A stretch of 64,000 nucleotides of DNA, from the NCBI RefSeq assembly GCF_030247185.1, contig NC_080571.1, positions 342,493,379 to 342,557,378 of the forward strand. Direction: 5' to 3'. Of the stretch, positions 45,093 through 56,802 are shown one piece after another. The translations under genes were made by a program, and so were the position numbers. A model generated the notes under the pieces. That model ran no database searches. It saw only the letters and a program-made list of their open reading frames with translations, and was not told where the DNA came from. Position 1 is the first letter of the stretch. Each line of letters starts with the position of its first letter. Source of the stretch: Malaya genurostris. Its lineage: Eukaryota > Arthropoda > Insecta > Diptera > Culicidae.

Positions 45093-46550
45093 AGTAGCTA
45101 CTTGACAAACAGAAAACAATTCGTGTCCATCGAGGGTGACTGTAGCAATCTTACTGCCATAAACATTAAAGTGCCACAGGGTAGCAATATAGGACCAATA
45201 TTATTTCTTTTGTATATTAATGATATAACAGTTCGGCTGAAAAGTTCGTATCGTTTCTATGAGAGGGCGCCACTAGAATTAAATCCATACCATTTTCAGT
45301 TAGTACCAACCTTCAAAAGATACGTGTATAAATTTGACAGCTGTCTGATTATTAGTTTGTGAGATATTGCATTTTGAGTGTAGCTACTTTTGTTATTGTG
45401 AAAAAAAATGGAAAAAAGGAATTTCGTGTGTTGATGAAACACTACTTTTTGATGAAAAAAAAGTGCCGCCGATACCAAAAAATGGCTTGATGAGTGTTAT
45501 CCAGACTCTGCACCGGACGATACGAACTTTTCAGCCGATCTGTTAGGTAACCTGCAACTCACAGGGACTCCGCGGTTATTTGCCGACGATGCAGCTCTAT
45601 TTTATCCTAACAATGACATCAATGCTATTATAAACTCAATGGAGAGCGATTTAAGTATTTTAGATCAATATTTTAGTGCAAATTTATTGTCCTTAAAACT
45701 TATAAAAACTAAATATATGATTTTCCGGTCCATAAGGAAAATAATACCAATCCATCGTCATCCTAAATTGGGACATTATATTATTGAAAAAGTGGACTGT
45801 TTCAAATATTTTGGTGTTTTTTTTTTGACCCCACGTTAACCTGGACTCATTATATTAAATCTATTGAAAAACATGTGGCATCCTACTGCGATATTTTGTG
45901 GAGGGTCAAGTCATATGTTCCTAAGCGTGCACTTCTAAACTTTTATTTTGCTTACATCCATTCACAGCTCATTTATTTGGTATCGGTGTGGGGTCGCGCC
46001 GCTAGCTCTCATCTAAAAATCATCTCAATAATCATCTTCAATAAACCCCTACTGTTTTCAAGCTTATTGTTATACTCCGATAATACCCATAACATTTTAC
46101 CTCTAGCATACTTATGTGATGTTCAAACATTACTGTTCGTTCATGATATCCTACACAACCTCTCAACTCACCATCATTTACAGTTTCCAAGTTTAACTCA
46201 CTCTCGAACTACACGTCGTAGTATCAACCTGCTTCCCTTTCGAGCAGTCACAAACATTGGTCAAAGAAGAATTCTTTTTGTTGGTCCAATAAAATATAAC
46301 GCACTTCCATTTGACATTCAAAGAACATCCAGCCGTGCCTTATTCGGGGCTAGACTGAAGTATCATTTTAAGCATAGACTGAACGAGATATTTAATTAAT
46401 GTAGTTCCTTAATGTATTAATGTATTCCTTGTTTTACAAACTGTCAATTTATTCTTGTATAATTTTTTTTAGTTAGCCTTATCATTGTGGAATCTCTTAA
46501 AAGGAAATCAATTCCACTGGGATTCCGCAATATTTATTAATAATGTTTAA
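45093..46550 (+). pseudogene. L2/CR1-like RT, C-terminal part, and 3' UTR
   Basis: Continues the frame cut at 32680: SSYLTNRKQFVSIEG, KVPQGSNIGPILFLLYINDI (45093-45225). The mariner MITE interrupts it, and then GNLQLTGTPRLFADDAALFY follows from 45546. The thumb runs to FKYFGVFF. An indel in the T-run at about 45820 shifts the frame, after which SIEKHVASYCDILWRVK through YHFKHRLNEIFN (to 46399) completes the protein. The 3' UTR to about 46550 contains a short inverted pair (TGTGGAATCTC and GGGATTCCGCA region). Confidence 0.85.
45228..45543. mobile_element. Mariner-derived MITE
   Basis: 316 bp, flanked by TA on both sides (45226-45227 and 45544-45545). Terminal repeats of about 27 bp share ACAG, one mismatch, then CGGCTGAAAAGTTCGTATCG. 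The right part still encodes the mariner transposase N-terminus from about 45408 (KHYFLMKK, KKWLDECYPDSAP), with one base missing after the start. Removal restores the RT frame of the host element. Confidence 0.92.
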
Positions 46551-46559
46551 TTGCACATC

Positions 46560-46800
46560 ATAAAAACACAAACATCAGCGTTTCTCGTTATATTTATTGT
46601 AACGTAAGAGTTTCTTTTAGTAGTATCTTGCCAGATTTTTTTTTGAGCTGAGATTAGTTTGCGTGCACTACCAGGGTGAATCTCTTTGGTGTGGGGGAGT
46701 GTGGTGGGCAAATAAAAAAAACGAATACCGCTTAAACTGAAATAAATTTATTTGGTAATCGACTATCCAAATCTGCAAACCCGATAAACCTGATTAATTT
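46560..46800. other. No gene recognised
   Basis: Spacer after the L2/CR1-like element. Nothing supported. Confidence 0.4.
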
Positions 46801-47180
46801 ATGTGAAATGGACATTTTTATACTAATCACACTGTATCTCCTAAACCAGAAATCGGATCTGACTAATTTATATAGGATTTTAAGACCTCTCATTTGAATC
46901 ATAGATGATTCTTAGATTTCATTTGAATCTTAGATCGGTTCAGCCATCTACGAGAAAAATGAATTGCATTATTTTAATTTCGTTTCACATGTCATCCTGT
47001 GGTTCCGCAATCAGAAGTCGGATCCAAACGTAATTCAGGAACCTTGTTTGGGAGTATACTACTTTTCATATGAATCTGAGTTTGTAGAAAACGGTTAAAC
47101 CATCTCCGAGAAAATTGAGTGAAATTATTTGTCACACACGCATTTCCTGATCTCGACGAACTGAGTTGTATGGTATATGG
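46800..47180. repeat. Degenerate culicine interspersed repeat
   Basis: Contains 'ggttcagccatct', a run near 'cacacacgcatttcctgatctcg' and 'gaactgagt...tggtatatgg', in the same order as the 35-36 kb units. Eroded, without clear ends. Confidence 0.6.
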
Positions 47181-47799
47181 AAGTTAAGTTCTTCCAGCAT
47201 TTGTTGCTGTAAGTAGTTTAAATCAATATAATTATCGAACTAGTTTCAACTCGAAAATGCTGATATCATCTGGTTAACATATGCCATATTCGAACGATTA
47301 TGTTGCCAAAAACGAACCGTGCTAAAATCGGTCCGAGGCAAATTGTCATGAAAAAAGATGCTGTACACAGTCTATTTGGTACTTAGAAACAATTGGATGT
47401 AACAGTATAAAAATCGTGTTTCACGTTGCTCCCGAAGGGATGCAAACTGCCGCCCCTTTTTTATTACTGTAGTCTGTTAACCCGCATTTACATTTTCTAT
47501 TATTCGTACTGTACCACGCTGCTGCATCCAAACTAAAATTCTATTACAGTAGGCATGCGAAGCAGTATCGCGTTAAAAACTACCGTCGAAATCACCGCCG
47601 CTTTAGGTAGGTATAAATTCTATCTTTCTAAATTTTACTGTCTCCTTGTTCGCGCTACTGGAGTACAAAAAATGTAGCTCGCTACGGTAGAAAAATGTAC
47701 TTTGCGCTGTAGAAAAATGTACATTAGTGCGATAGAAAAATGTACTTTACCGCGGTAGTTAACAGTGGTATCGAAGAACAGTAAGCGCAGTACATTGCT

Positions 47800-50460
47800 T
47801 ATATTCTTCGCTATTTCAAAGATGATTTTCGCTTATTCAGAATGTTTATAAAGTAGTATTGCTAATATCATTTATTTAACACCGGTTTTAAGCTTTTGTT
47901 CGTTGCCAGGATGTGTTAATGGTTGGTTTTGCCAGAGAGTAATAATGAATTATTTTTCTCGAACAAAAAATGTTTTGAAGTAAAATTATTAAGTTGTAGA
48001 ATTATTTATGTATTTCAAATAAATAAATTATGTAATCGCTGTGAGAATCAACTTTTGAATAGAGGCTCGTAGGGCCGAGAATATTATACTGTTTGAATCA
48101 GTTCATTTAGTTCGCACAGTAACTGTGTGATTAGTTCAATAAATTATTCATGTTTTCTGGATTTGTTAATTAATGGACAAGTAAACTCAATTCGACTTTA
48201 CTGGTCCCGGAAAGTAGTGGGCGAAAGATATTTTTGGAATGGTTTGATCGATTCTCACTGACTTCGTATAAAATTGAAAGACTAGTTCCGAAATGACATA
48301 TTTATACGTGTAAAATAATTCAAACCGTGATATGAACAAAATAATAAAATCAATTAGTATTTCGATCGAAATGAATGAAAAACTCACTCAGAATGGAAAT
48401 ACTCGAAGCTGTCTGCCTGTTAGAAGGTTTTGTTATGTTAAGAACAAATTGACAGATTAATGAGTGCGGTTCACAATAAAATATAATCAATAATTAAACA
48501 CAGTACTAAAGAAACAAATTAGAATAGTAACTTAAACGGCCATAGTTAGATTCATTATACTCTATTTGTACTACCGTCAATCATATGTATTAAAAACAAG
48601 GTTTGTGCTGTGTTATAATATGCAGATCATCCAAATTTATTTCCATTGGTATGATCGCTGTCTTGCTATCCTCGTCAGCTGATTGTTCATTTATATTATT
48701 TTTCCAAAGGTGTCGCATTAGAAAGAGAGTGCTTCGCATATCGCGTTCTCTCTGACAGCAACCTAAGGACCACCTGAAAAGTGTTGACTTATGACCACTA
48801 CCGTTTTTTACACTTTTCAATCTGTTACACACTAAACACAGAATTGAGTAAAAAACGGCTATATCAATCGAAAGCTTCCCAAGAAACAAATGCACCTAGT
48901 GTTATAAAATATCTAGTATATTTACATACCTAGAACCACTTCAGTAAACTCGAAGAAAATTAAATCTCTGATACACAAATAATTTCAACTGCACTGACTC
49001 TGTCAAACGGAAACCTTTACGATAATTGTTAGGTTAGGTTAGGTAGAGCTAACACCCACGCTAAATCTGAGAAACGCTGGAATTGCGACTTAGACCATAG
49101 TGGGAAGTTTGGGCCTCCCTCCTCTAGTAAGAAAAAATCGGTAGAATGTTGCTGACTTTCGAACAGCTCAACAATAAGATCAGTAAAAAGTATCATTTAC
49201 CGATCGATCGGTAGAGCTGAGCTGAGACTCATTTATACTGAATTATTTATCACTCCATACTGAAGTTTGAGGTCATTTACATAAAAATTGCAAATACAAG
49301 AGATTGGTAAGCTATAGAGCATTACTGCTATTTTGGTCGGTTTGGATTAAAACCTGGTAAAATATCATCTTTGGTCCCACAAAATCGATTTATTTAAGTG
49401 TGCTCGAAAAAACATTGGGCTTTCTGCTCAAAACATGGAAAATATTCAGATATCGAAGACTATATCCTTCTGAAATCATTATTAGCTTTTCAATTTCAGT
49501 AAATTATGTAATTATACTAAATTTAATTTGTGCTGATGATGACCGCTAGAAAGCTTATTAGCAAGTATATAGTAAAACAAAAATTTACCATTTGTATTTT
49601 TTATCCTCATGTTTACCGGAATCAATTAAAATTCAACGCAGCTTTTATAGATTTTACGATGAATTATTCTTTTGCTTGGGATTTACTAAAAAAAAATTCT
49701 GACTAAAAATGATTTCCACTTCGAGTCACTAAAATTCTAAACGTAGCGAAATACTTAACGATTTCTTTAAACTCAACATTTGATTTTTCTAGTCGGGAAA
49801 GAGTTGTACAAGCAATACTGATCGTTCAATAAAAATACATCTTTAAAGATAGTAACATCGACAAAAGGTTCGAAGAGGAATACAAATTTCTTCTTGTCCT
49901 TATTTGATTAAACCTAGCTTCTATTGGGTTGTAAACACAGTCTAAATATATTGTATGTATGGCTAGATTACAGGAAAAGGCTTCTGTGCTTCCGTTGAAG
50001 AGACTTAAAAAAGTTCTTCTTTGAAGAATCCCTTAGAAATGCATACGTTTGAAATAAAGCTATAACTAGAAATAAAAATGCAAGGACAAAATGAAATTGC
50101 CTGCTTCAGAAAACTTGATTTTTCTCTGAGTATGGTAACGATTCGTAAAGATAATAACACTAGTATTATGCACAGTTATGCCGTAATCTGATTTTTCAGA
50201 GCCGAAACAAAAATATTTCATCCGATTTTATCATAATTTGTTGATTGGTAGTCGCGTAATCCTCAAAATAACGTGGTAGCTCCACAAATGAAATGATTAT
50301 TAGTACAATAACCCTATTTTAATCTTTTATTAGTCTGGATTATTCTAAACATAAAATATAGTCAACACAAAAATTTTACAAGATAGGCTCATGCAAATGC
50401 AATTCTTCATGTAAAAACAGGTCTTGATACCAGATAACAAATTGCATCGTTCATCGTATG
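47800..50460. other. Non-coding interior of foldback element
   Basis: AT-rich. The longest frame (48590-48895, minus, 101 codons) has no recognisable domain. A TTAGG triplet repeat is at 49029-49043, too short to be meaningful. Confidence 0.45.
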
Positions 50461-50778
50461 GTGAGCAAACACCGTAAAGTACAGCGGTAGAATAAATTTT
50501 CATCCGCAGCTGTAAAGTACTTTTTCATCCGCAGTAGAGTACATTTTTGTCCGTAGTAGAATACTTTTTTTCGTTAGCGGTAGGAAGCTACAGTACATTT
50601 TTGAAATCTACGGGAGTTTCAAGCAGCAGTACAAGGCCGTACCATCAAGAAAAGGTAGAATGAAGTTAAGCAAAATTTGTTCCTACCTGTACCGTTCTGA
50701 TCGTTGTTGGTACTCTCTCTGCGGTAAATGTACCATCAAGCAGTTGTAGCAGGCTGTGGAATTTTGAATGTGTAGAAC

Positions 50779-51641
50779 GTAGGGGAAAGTGTTATGAAGC
50801 GCCCCTGCTGGCCAAAACGCCCCCCTTCCTTTTTTAACTGTTCAAGACTTTTCTAAACAAAAGTTTTATCTCTAATGTTATCTTTTCGTAAGATCTTTCT
50901 GGTATGCAAGTTTGGCAGTTGTGGTTTGCTGGAAAATATGAAAAAACTGAAAATATCATTAGATAGCTTTTCGATGTAAGGTTTTGCTTCGACTAAACAA
51001 GCATTTTAATCTTGTAGAACGTCTAATGGTCGGTTGCAACTTAGTAATTAACTTTCAGCAGTGCTAATGTCTCTATTTACAGTATAAATATCTAGAGAAA
51101 CAAAGCCATTTCTTGGATATACGAATTTTCTCATAACAATCACTCTATGGACATTATGCCCCACTTACGATTCAACAGTATGCTTCGAGTTAAAATATTG
51201 TTTTAAAGATTTATAACGGTTATTAAAACAAAAAGTAGCGTTGGGAGGATAAAAAATGTTTACTTCCCATTGTAATTAATTGATTATGCAATTGATTTCT
51301 GATGCCAAGAATATCTTCTTTATCTGCTTTTCTTCCATACCGACATTTCAAGGGGCACATTGCATCATTGTTGTGGGGCATACCACTGATTTGTTGTGAG
51401 GCATATTATACGGTTGCTGGGGCATTATGCCAACGGCAAGCGAAAAAAACTGAGAACGTGGTCGTTTTGGAAAATGTGTTTGTATCAATCAATTCTCATC
51501 ACTTCTTCTGAAATCATTGAAAATTATGTTCCTCAGTAGTATTGCAAAGAAATACATACATTCTCGAAGAAAATATATCAGTACATTGAGAAATATCTCA
51601 ATGTTTTCTTAAGGGGGGCATATTATAACACTTTACCCTAC
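50779..51641. mobile_element. MITE inserted in foldback right arm
   Basis: 863 bp with terminal repeats of about 27 bp: GTAGGGGAAAGTGTTATGAA followed by GCGCCCC on the left, and the complement of GTAGGGTAAAGTGTTATAAT followed by ATGCCCC on the right. No coding capacity. The foldback arm sequence resumes on both sides. Target duplication not clear. Confidence 0.7.
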
Positions 51642-51829
51642 AAGGATAAATGTATTCTACCGCTACCGTTTGCATCCCTTCTCGAGCATTGCTTTGTCAT
51701 ACAGCCCTCAAAACTCCTACTGCTGGAATAGGGAGAAAAGTCGCTTATACAAAAATGTCGATATCTCCATTGAAAATGGACGGATTTTAACAATCTATGG
51801 CTTGTGGAATAGCTATTACCGTGTGGAAT

Positions 51830-52180
51830 CTAAGTCTGGAAACATATTCTGTTTTCAAGGTCAAATGTGACAGATACTGTCAAAAAACTGAAAATTTTGA
51901 CATAAAGCTTCGTATAACTCAAAAAGTAAACATCCGATCTCAAAACCATTCAATAGCGTTCTGGGTGACTTTCATTTGCGACTAGTTTGATCAAAATCGG
52001 TTCAGCCATCTCTGAGATCTCGACCACTTAGTGGACAACACACATAATGACACACATGGACATTTGTTCAGTTCGTCGAGCTGAATCGATTGGTATATGA
52101 CATTCGGCCCTCCGGGCCTCGGAAAATTTTTCTAAAGTTTTCGCGAATTCTATACCTATTTTTATATATATATAAAAAAA
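51830..52180. repeat. Culicine interspersed repeat, copy 1 of pair
   Basis: Contains GGTTCAGCCATCTCTGAGAT, GACATTTGTTCAGTTCGTCG, 'agctgaatcgattggtatatgacattcgg' and an end with 'ctatacctatttttatata', in the order typical of this family. Confidence 0.7.
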
Positions 52181-52259
52181 GGTAAAAGCCTGAAATTGAA
52201 AACTTTCCGCTTATCGTAAAAAGATCTCAAGCATTGGTTTGCATACCCCCCCGAAAACG

Positions 52260-52530
52260 TTGGGCCCGGGCAAATTCCCCCTTCGCCCATATTATCCTAT
52301 AATTCCGGAACCGACAGTCGATATAGCAATGGCAGGCTATTGGACTATAAGACCTTTCATTCAAATTTAAGTTTTTGAAAACCGATTCAGCCATCTCCGA
52401 GAAAATCGTGTACACACACACACAGACATTTGCTCAGTTTGTCGAGCTGAATTGAATGGTATGACATTCGGAAAAAAAAGTCGATTTTCACAGTGATTGC
52501 ATAGCTTTTCTATATGAGAAAGGCAAAAAG
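52260..52530. repeat. Culicine interspersed repeat, copy 2 of pair
   Basis: Carries 'attccggaaccgacagtcg', TTCAGCCATCTCCGAGAAAA, (AC)n, GACATTTGCTCAGTTTGTCG and the terminal CTATATGAGAAAGGCAAAAA. Same orientation as the preceding copy. Confidence 0.75.
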
Positions 52531-52539
52531 CCCATACTA

Positions 52540-55185
52540 ATGCCGCACTATAACAGCAAATAACCGTAAATTAGCATTTTAACTCGAACCTGCGTTTTTA
52601 TGCATTCCGTGCATACGCGCTACCATTTCGCCACCCTGAACCTTGCGATAGACACAGCTCTAAAACACGGTTAGGCGTGATAGAACGTTCATCGAACATG
52701 GTCTACATCCTTTCCGTTAGACATGTTTGGTAAAAGACCATCCCATTCTAGGAACTAATCGCATCCTCGACGCAGGACTCGAAAAAAAGATTGATTATTT
52801 CAACATGCATCATAAGCCTGATTCATATAGCTTCTAATGAAACAATCAACAAGTTCATTGTTATTTTATTTATTTCCACACAACAAATAGATTCCATCAG
52901 GGCAGGTCAACCGTGGACGCGTTTTTACGTTTCCCAATTGAGCGGAAAATGGTCACTCAACGGTGTTTGCCTCATTTCGGTGTCTTGAAAAACGACGTCA
53001 AAATGATTTGTTTATATTTCGAAAGACGACCGAATTCTCACTCGGTTCGCTGCTGATTCATGATATGCCGTACCGGCAATTGAACGAAAAATTAAGTTGC
53101 AGAGCTTTGTTCGCCACCGGCCGAAGGCGCGAAGGCGTCCAACTAGGAAAAAAAACGGAATCACACGTCGATGGTCAGTGTTGATAATTAATTTCGGCTA
53201 CAATCTGCGGTTATTTTGTTCTCTCTGTCTGCAGACGCTCTTGTTAGCAAATAAGATTTATTTTATTAGATTTACTGATGCACTTAATTTTTTTGGTGAA
53301 CGAAAAAATCCGTCAACAAACAGGACAGAACCTGGTCTGACCACCGGCCCTGTCTACTTATGTATGCAAACGTTAAATTGAATCTACTGCGAACAGCTCA
53401 CGAAGGTACATTTTCATCACTGCTCGTAAAGCATATTTTAAAATTAAATTAAACTCTTTGACGGTCGTCTCTATGTGGGTTCACTGCCACTGACAAGTTG
53501 ATCGCCTATGAGGTTCGGTTTCAGCCGTCAGTTCGATTTTTTTTGTTTCTCTCAAGCTCAAAAAGATCTAAATTATGACTTGCCAAATTTTGGGCAAAAC
53601 CAACTGCAGCAACTTCGGTAGACTCTGCAGCTGGTCGGCGGTTCCGTCGAGGTTCCAATATCATTTATCAACAAATTGCTCCCAGTCTAAATCGCCTTTA
53701 ATCAAGTTAATACTTGAAGCCGCGGCCTGCTGCGCTCACCCTGGCAAGCAATGAATGATAAGGAACTTCGGCTAATCGTCCCCCCCCCCCCCCCCCCCAC
53801 CCTCTGCCTTAGTGGCCAAAAAAGAAGCGAGATGCGGATTGGCTCGTGCCAAGTGTGTCTACGGGGAAGACCGGCATCCGATCGAGATCGCTGCGAGCGA
53901 AATCATCCAAACTCGGAAATTGATCCACCGAGAAGGACGGCACGGGAAATGGAAAAACTGAACTGAAAAAAAAAAAACGAAACTTAATCTTAAGGCTTTT
54001 GCAGGTTTTGGAGCGTTTTTCACTTAAGAAAATAGGTTTAGTTAAGTAAAATTTTTAGATTTGGATTCGTTGAAAAATTATGCTTATAAAACTACGTCCC
54101 AGGACATCGTCCGGGTATAATCCAATGCTCCCCATCTGATCCGTCTTTAATAGTAGCAATAGTTAAGCGCAACTTGGGATGGCAGTCAGCGAAGGTTTCC
54201 GATGGGTAAATAACAATAATAACACATAAAGCTGGCATTAGAAATTAGAAAAGAAGCAGCTGCTTGAATGCATAATTTGTTTTTCGGCAATAAACGAGTC
54301 TCTCGTTGTTATTTTTTTGTTCTAGATATATATATGCATAGAGGTGGCAGGTAGACAGGTAGGTCTATATCAGGAAACCAAAAACAAAACAAAAAAAAAC
54401 CCTTTTGCCCCAGAAGGTTACCCAAATGTCCATTTTTGTTGTCTGATATAGTTTGAAGCAGGGCGACCGGACGGCGCTCGCAGCAAATTCGCGCAAGCAC
54501 AATCTACGCCATCTGCGTTCCGCCATTTTCCGCTGGGCTCTCAACTAGGACCGACCGTGGAGGGTATCATCTTTTTGTAGTAGTTTATTCATTTTTTTTT
54601 TGTTCGGCAGATCGCAGTATCGGTGCACACCTTCCCGGTATTTATACGGTAAAGTTTGTTGAATTGGATTTGCTACTTTCCGAAAGGGGTTCCCGGAATT
54701 GAAACCGGGTTCGCCCGGTTGCAGCCGTTCGAGGTGTATACAATGTGGAATCGGAACACGCGATTGGTTGATAGTTAATACTGGGAAGGGTTTTGATGAT
54801 ACAGCTGTAAACATCCTAACGGAAACTTTCTAATTCGACAACTGTCCATGGAAAGCTTGCAAATGTTTTGTAGAAAGATATTTTTATTTACATTACATGA
54901 CCAGTTTGACAGACAGATGCACAGTGGTTTGAATCGATAGAAACGTGAGCCTAGTTCTCTAGGTGCTAAACCGTTGATCCGATATACATAGTTTCTTTGG
55001 GGAACTCATTCACAAAAATATAACTCGTGATTTATGTCGTTTTCGCTTGAGAAAACTGAAACTGATCCAGGGTAGTTTCATCAAACAAACACTTTCAACG
55101 AAACTATGTTGGTTCCGCACTTAGCAACGCACTATGGTTTGAAACGGGAAATTAGCGTGACAAAAATATTTTCACTATTAAATAT
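52540..55185. other. Gene-free stretch, probably low-copy DNA
   Basis: No domain in any of the short frames. The composition is more balanced than in the repeats. Contains a 19-C run. An exon of a host gene cannot be ruled out from sequence alone. Confidence 0.4.
53780..53798. repeat. Poly-C tract
   Basis: Nineteen consecutive C residues, an unusual homopolymer in AT-rich DNA and a possible assembly weak point. Confidence 0.95.
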
Positions 55186-55188
55186 TAG

Positions 55189-55950
55189 TTTTTTTGTAGT
55201 TGGTGTCTTCACAAAAGTTGTTTGTTATCAAATGACGCTCCTTTTGATATAAAATATTACTAGGGTGGTCCTTATTTAGATTGAAATCTGAAATCTAACT
55301 TTCTTAATTGAGCTCAAAAATGATTTTATTGTACAATAACTGCAACTTTGCTGAAAAAAGCATCTCTCTAGCTTTTCATTTGACCGAGTTACATCAATTG
55401 TCCCGGGTAAGAGTAGGGTGGCTCCCGAAAAATCGATTTTTTTGTTCTAACTTTTTTTGTGAAACGTTCTATGGAAAAGTTGTCTTCAGAAGAGTTGTTG
55501 AAATAAATATTGCGCATAATTTTGCTGAGTAAAGCTTTTTCATATGAGCTACCAGTAAAAAGTTATGATTGTTTTTTCATCAAAAACTAGTCAACCTTCA
55601 AATATCAAAATTCACAAGATGCCAGATCGATAAAAATGTATCCAATGCGGCTACTGAAAGTTCATAATATAAATAAACATTTAAGAGAAAATTGGGAGGG
55701 TGTTTTTCTTTTAACTCATTGAAATTAGTCTTAAAAATACCTTCAAAAAACTCAAAAACATTGCATAGCTCTTAAACGCCTTAACGTATCAACATACTTC
55801 CTTCAGCAAAATTATAGTAGCAAGTTAGCCCTACAAGTGTTCCATACATTGTTCATTCGAGAAATGAGACACACAAAAACTACAGCCGAAAATAGATTTT
55901 TTGCTGAACAATTTCAATTAATTTATTACCAAAATGACTGATTCAATTGA
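55189..55950. repeat. Long inverted repeat, left arm
   Basis: Nearly identical to the reverse complement of 63148-63761, from TTTTTTTGTAGTTGGTGTC at the outer edge to the TTACCAAAATGACTGATTCA region at the inner edge. The left arm has about 155 extra bases (about 55303-55457), lying between two CTAACTTT words, so the right arm probably lost them by deletion between short direct repeats. AGGGTGGTCC, a common insect MITE start, occurs inside the arm. Confidence 0.85.
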
Positions 55951-56066
55951 TTTTGATTCCGTTATCGTAATGATCGTATCGCTAACATTCAAAATAAAAC
56001 ATAAGACAACAGTTGATTATGGTTTGGTATGTATTGAATAAATTAAGCAATGAATTATTCTAATTA

Positions 56067-56751
56067 TTATCTAAAACTAAACATTTTGCTTGTTCGGGTA
56101 AGTCTTCTGAACTTCTCCGACAATGCCAAGATAGGGTCTGAAGATAACAGCAGCCTTTTAAAAACATTTTCAATGTTCGCGATTCTGCTGAATTTTTTAG
56201 CATGGTGCTCTCTGAAGTTCCGGATACTTTTATTTCGAGTCTCCTGAGCTTCTTCACTAAGCATATCAATTGGTAAAATTGCGTGTCTAATTATCGTGGC
56301 TCCATATATCAACAATTTATGAGCAGTTGGTGATAGTGGATATCAGCCATACAACGATACATACAACGCTCGTATTTTCTCAGTGTAACTTTGGAATTCG
56401 TCGACGTTTATCTTATCGGCTATTGATTACACTGAGAATAACGTGAAATCCTTCCAACAGTGTTTCATCAAGGCCTGTTATCTCTGCTGTTTCTTTCCAC
56501 TTCTTGAAAAATTTCCGGGCCGTGTTTCCGTCGTTGGAATTAACTCCTGATGGCAATGGCCCACCGATACGTAGGCCCAAATGTTCTCTAAACGCAGTTT
56601 TTATATTTGTATCCCTTCCCTTCACGGTCTTGTTCAGTTTGCTAACACGCCAGGTGGGGGTTTTCATACGCAATTCTTGAATGATATACTGTAAAATGTC
56701 CTTATTACTTCTACCAGCAATCATTAAATCCGTTAGCTTTTTGTAAGACAA
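56067..56751 (-). pseudogene. Transib/RAG1-like transposase C-terminal fragment
   Basis: Two frames read as one domain of about 225 residues. 56413-56751 has TWRVSKLNKTVKGRD, then FREHLGLRIGG, then NSNDGNTARKFFKKW. About 56067-56400 has INVDEFQSYTEKIRALYVSL, a TGA where Trp is expected, then SPTAHKLLIYGATII, LSEEAQETRNKSIRNFREHH and RLLLSSDP. The order HK-L...II...(S)E(E)xxE..NK..R.FR..A matches what I know of the C-terminal part of RAG1/Transib transposases, including a candidate catalytic Glu, but I could not run a profile search. The N-terminal and central catalytic parts are missing, and the I element is inserted 50 bases upstream. It lies inside the long inverted repeats. Confidence 0.5.
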
Positions 56752-56788
56752 AGCACTTCCTGAAACCCAAGTAAATCATTAGTTTGTT

Positions 56789-56802
56789 AAAATGAGTAGA
56801 TT
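56789..56802. repeat. Target-site duplication, left copy (I element 2)
   Basis: AAAATGAGTAGATT here and at 62892-62905, immediately outside the A-tail and the 5' end of the element. Confidence 0.92.

Larger units (their letters stand above)
31650..46550 (+). mobile_element. L2/CR1-like non-LTR element, host of the nest
   Basis: The left part is 31650-32680. The right part is 45093-46550, ending after a short 3' UTR. The two halves join in frame across the 12.4 kb insert (GIANSII on the left, SSYLTNRKQF on the right) when one copy of the 8 bp duplication CTATTATC is removed. The 5' end is truncated, with no endonuclease visible. The clade placement rests on LDLKKAFDTLDHSILLDKL and LTNRKQFVSI, typical of the CR1/L2/Jockey side of the non-LTR tree. 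RNase H is absent. Confidence 0.8.
47425..51690. mobile_element. Large foldback element with subterminal repeats
   Basis: Outer ends are inverted (CGAAGGGATGCAAAC near 47435 and GTTTGCATCCCTTCTCGAG near 51668). The left arm to about 47790 and the right arm from about 50465 contain iterated words of about 24 bases built on GCGGTAGAAAAATGTACTTT (left) and their complements such as AGTACTTTTTCATCCGCAG (right). The interior, 47800-50460, has no long frame and no recognised domain. A separate MITE sits in the right arm. The flanking duplication is unresolved. Confidence 0.6.

Noticed and set aside
49029..49043. TTAGG repeats, the ancestral insect telomere unit
   Set aside because: Only three units, inside a foldback element. 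Diptera lack TTAGG telomeres, so chance is the simplest explanation.
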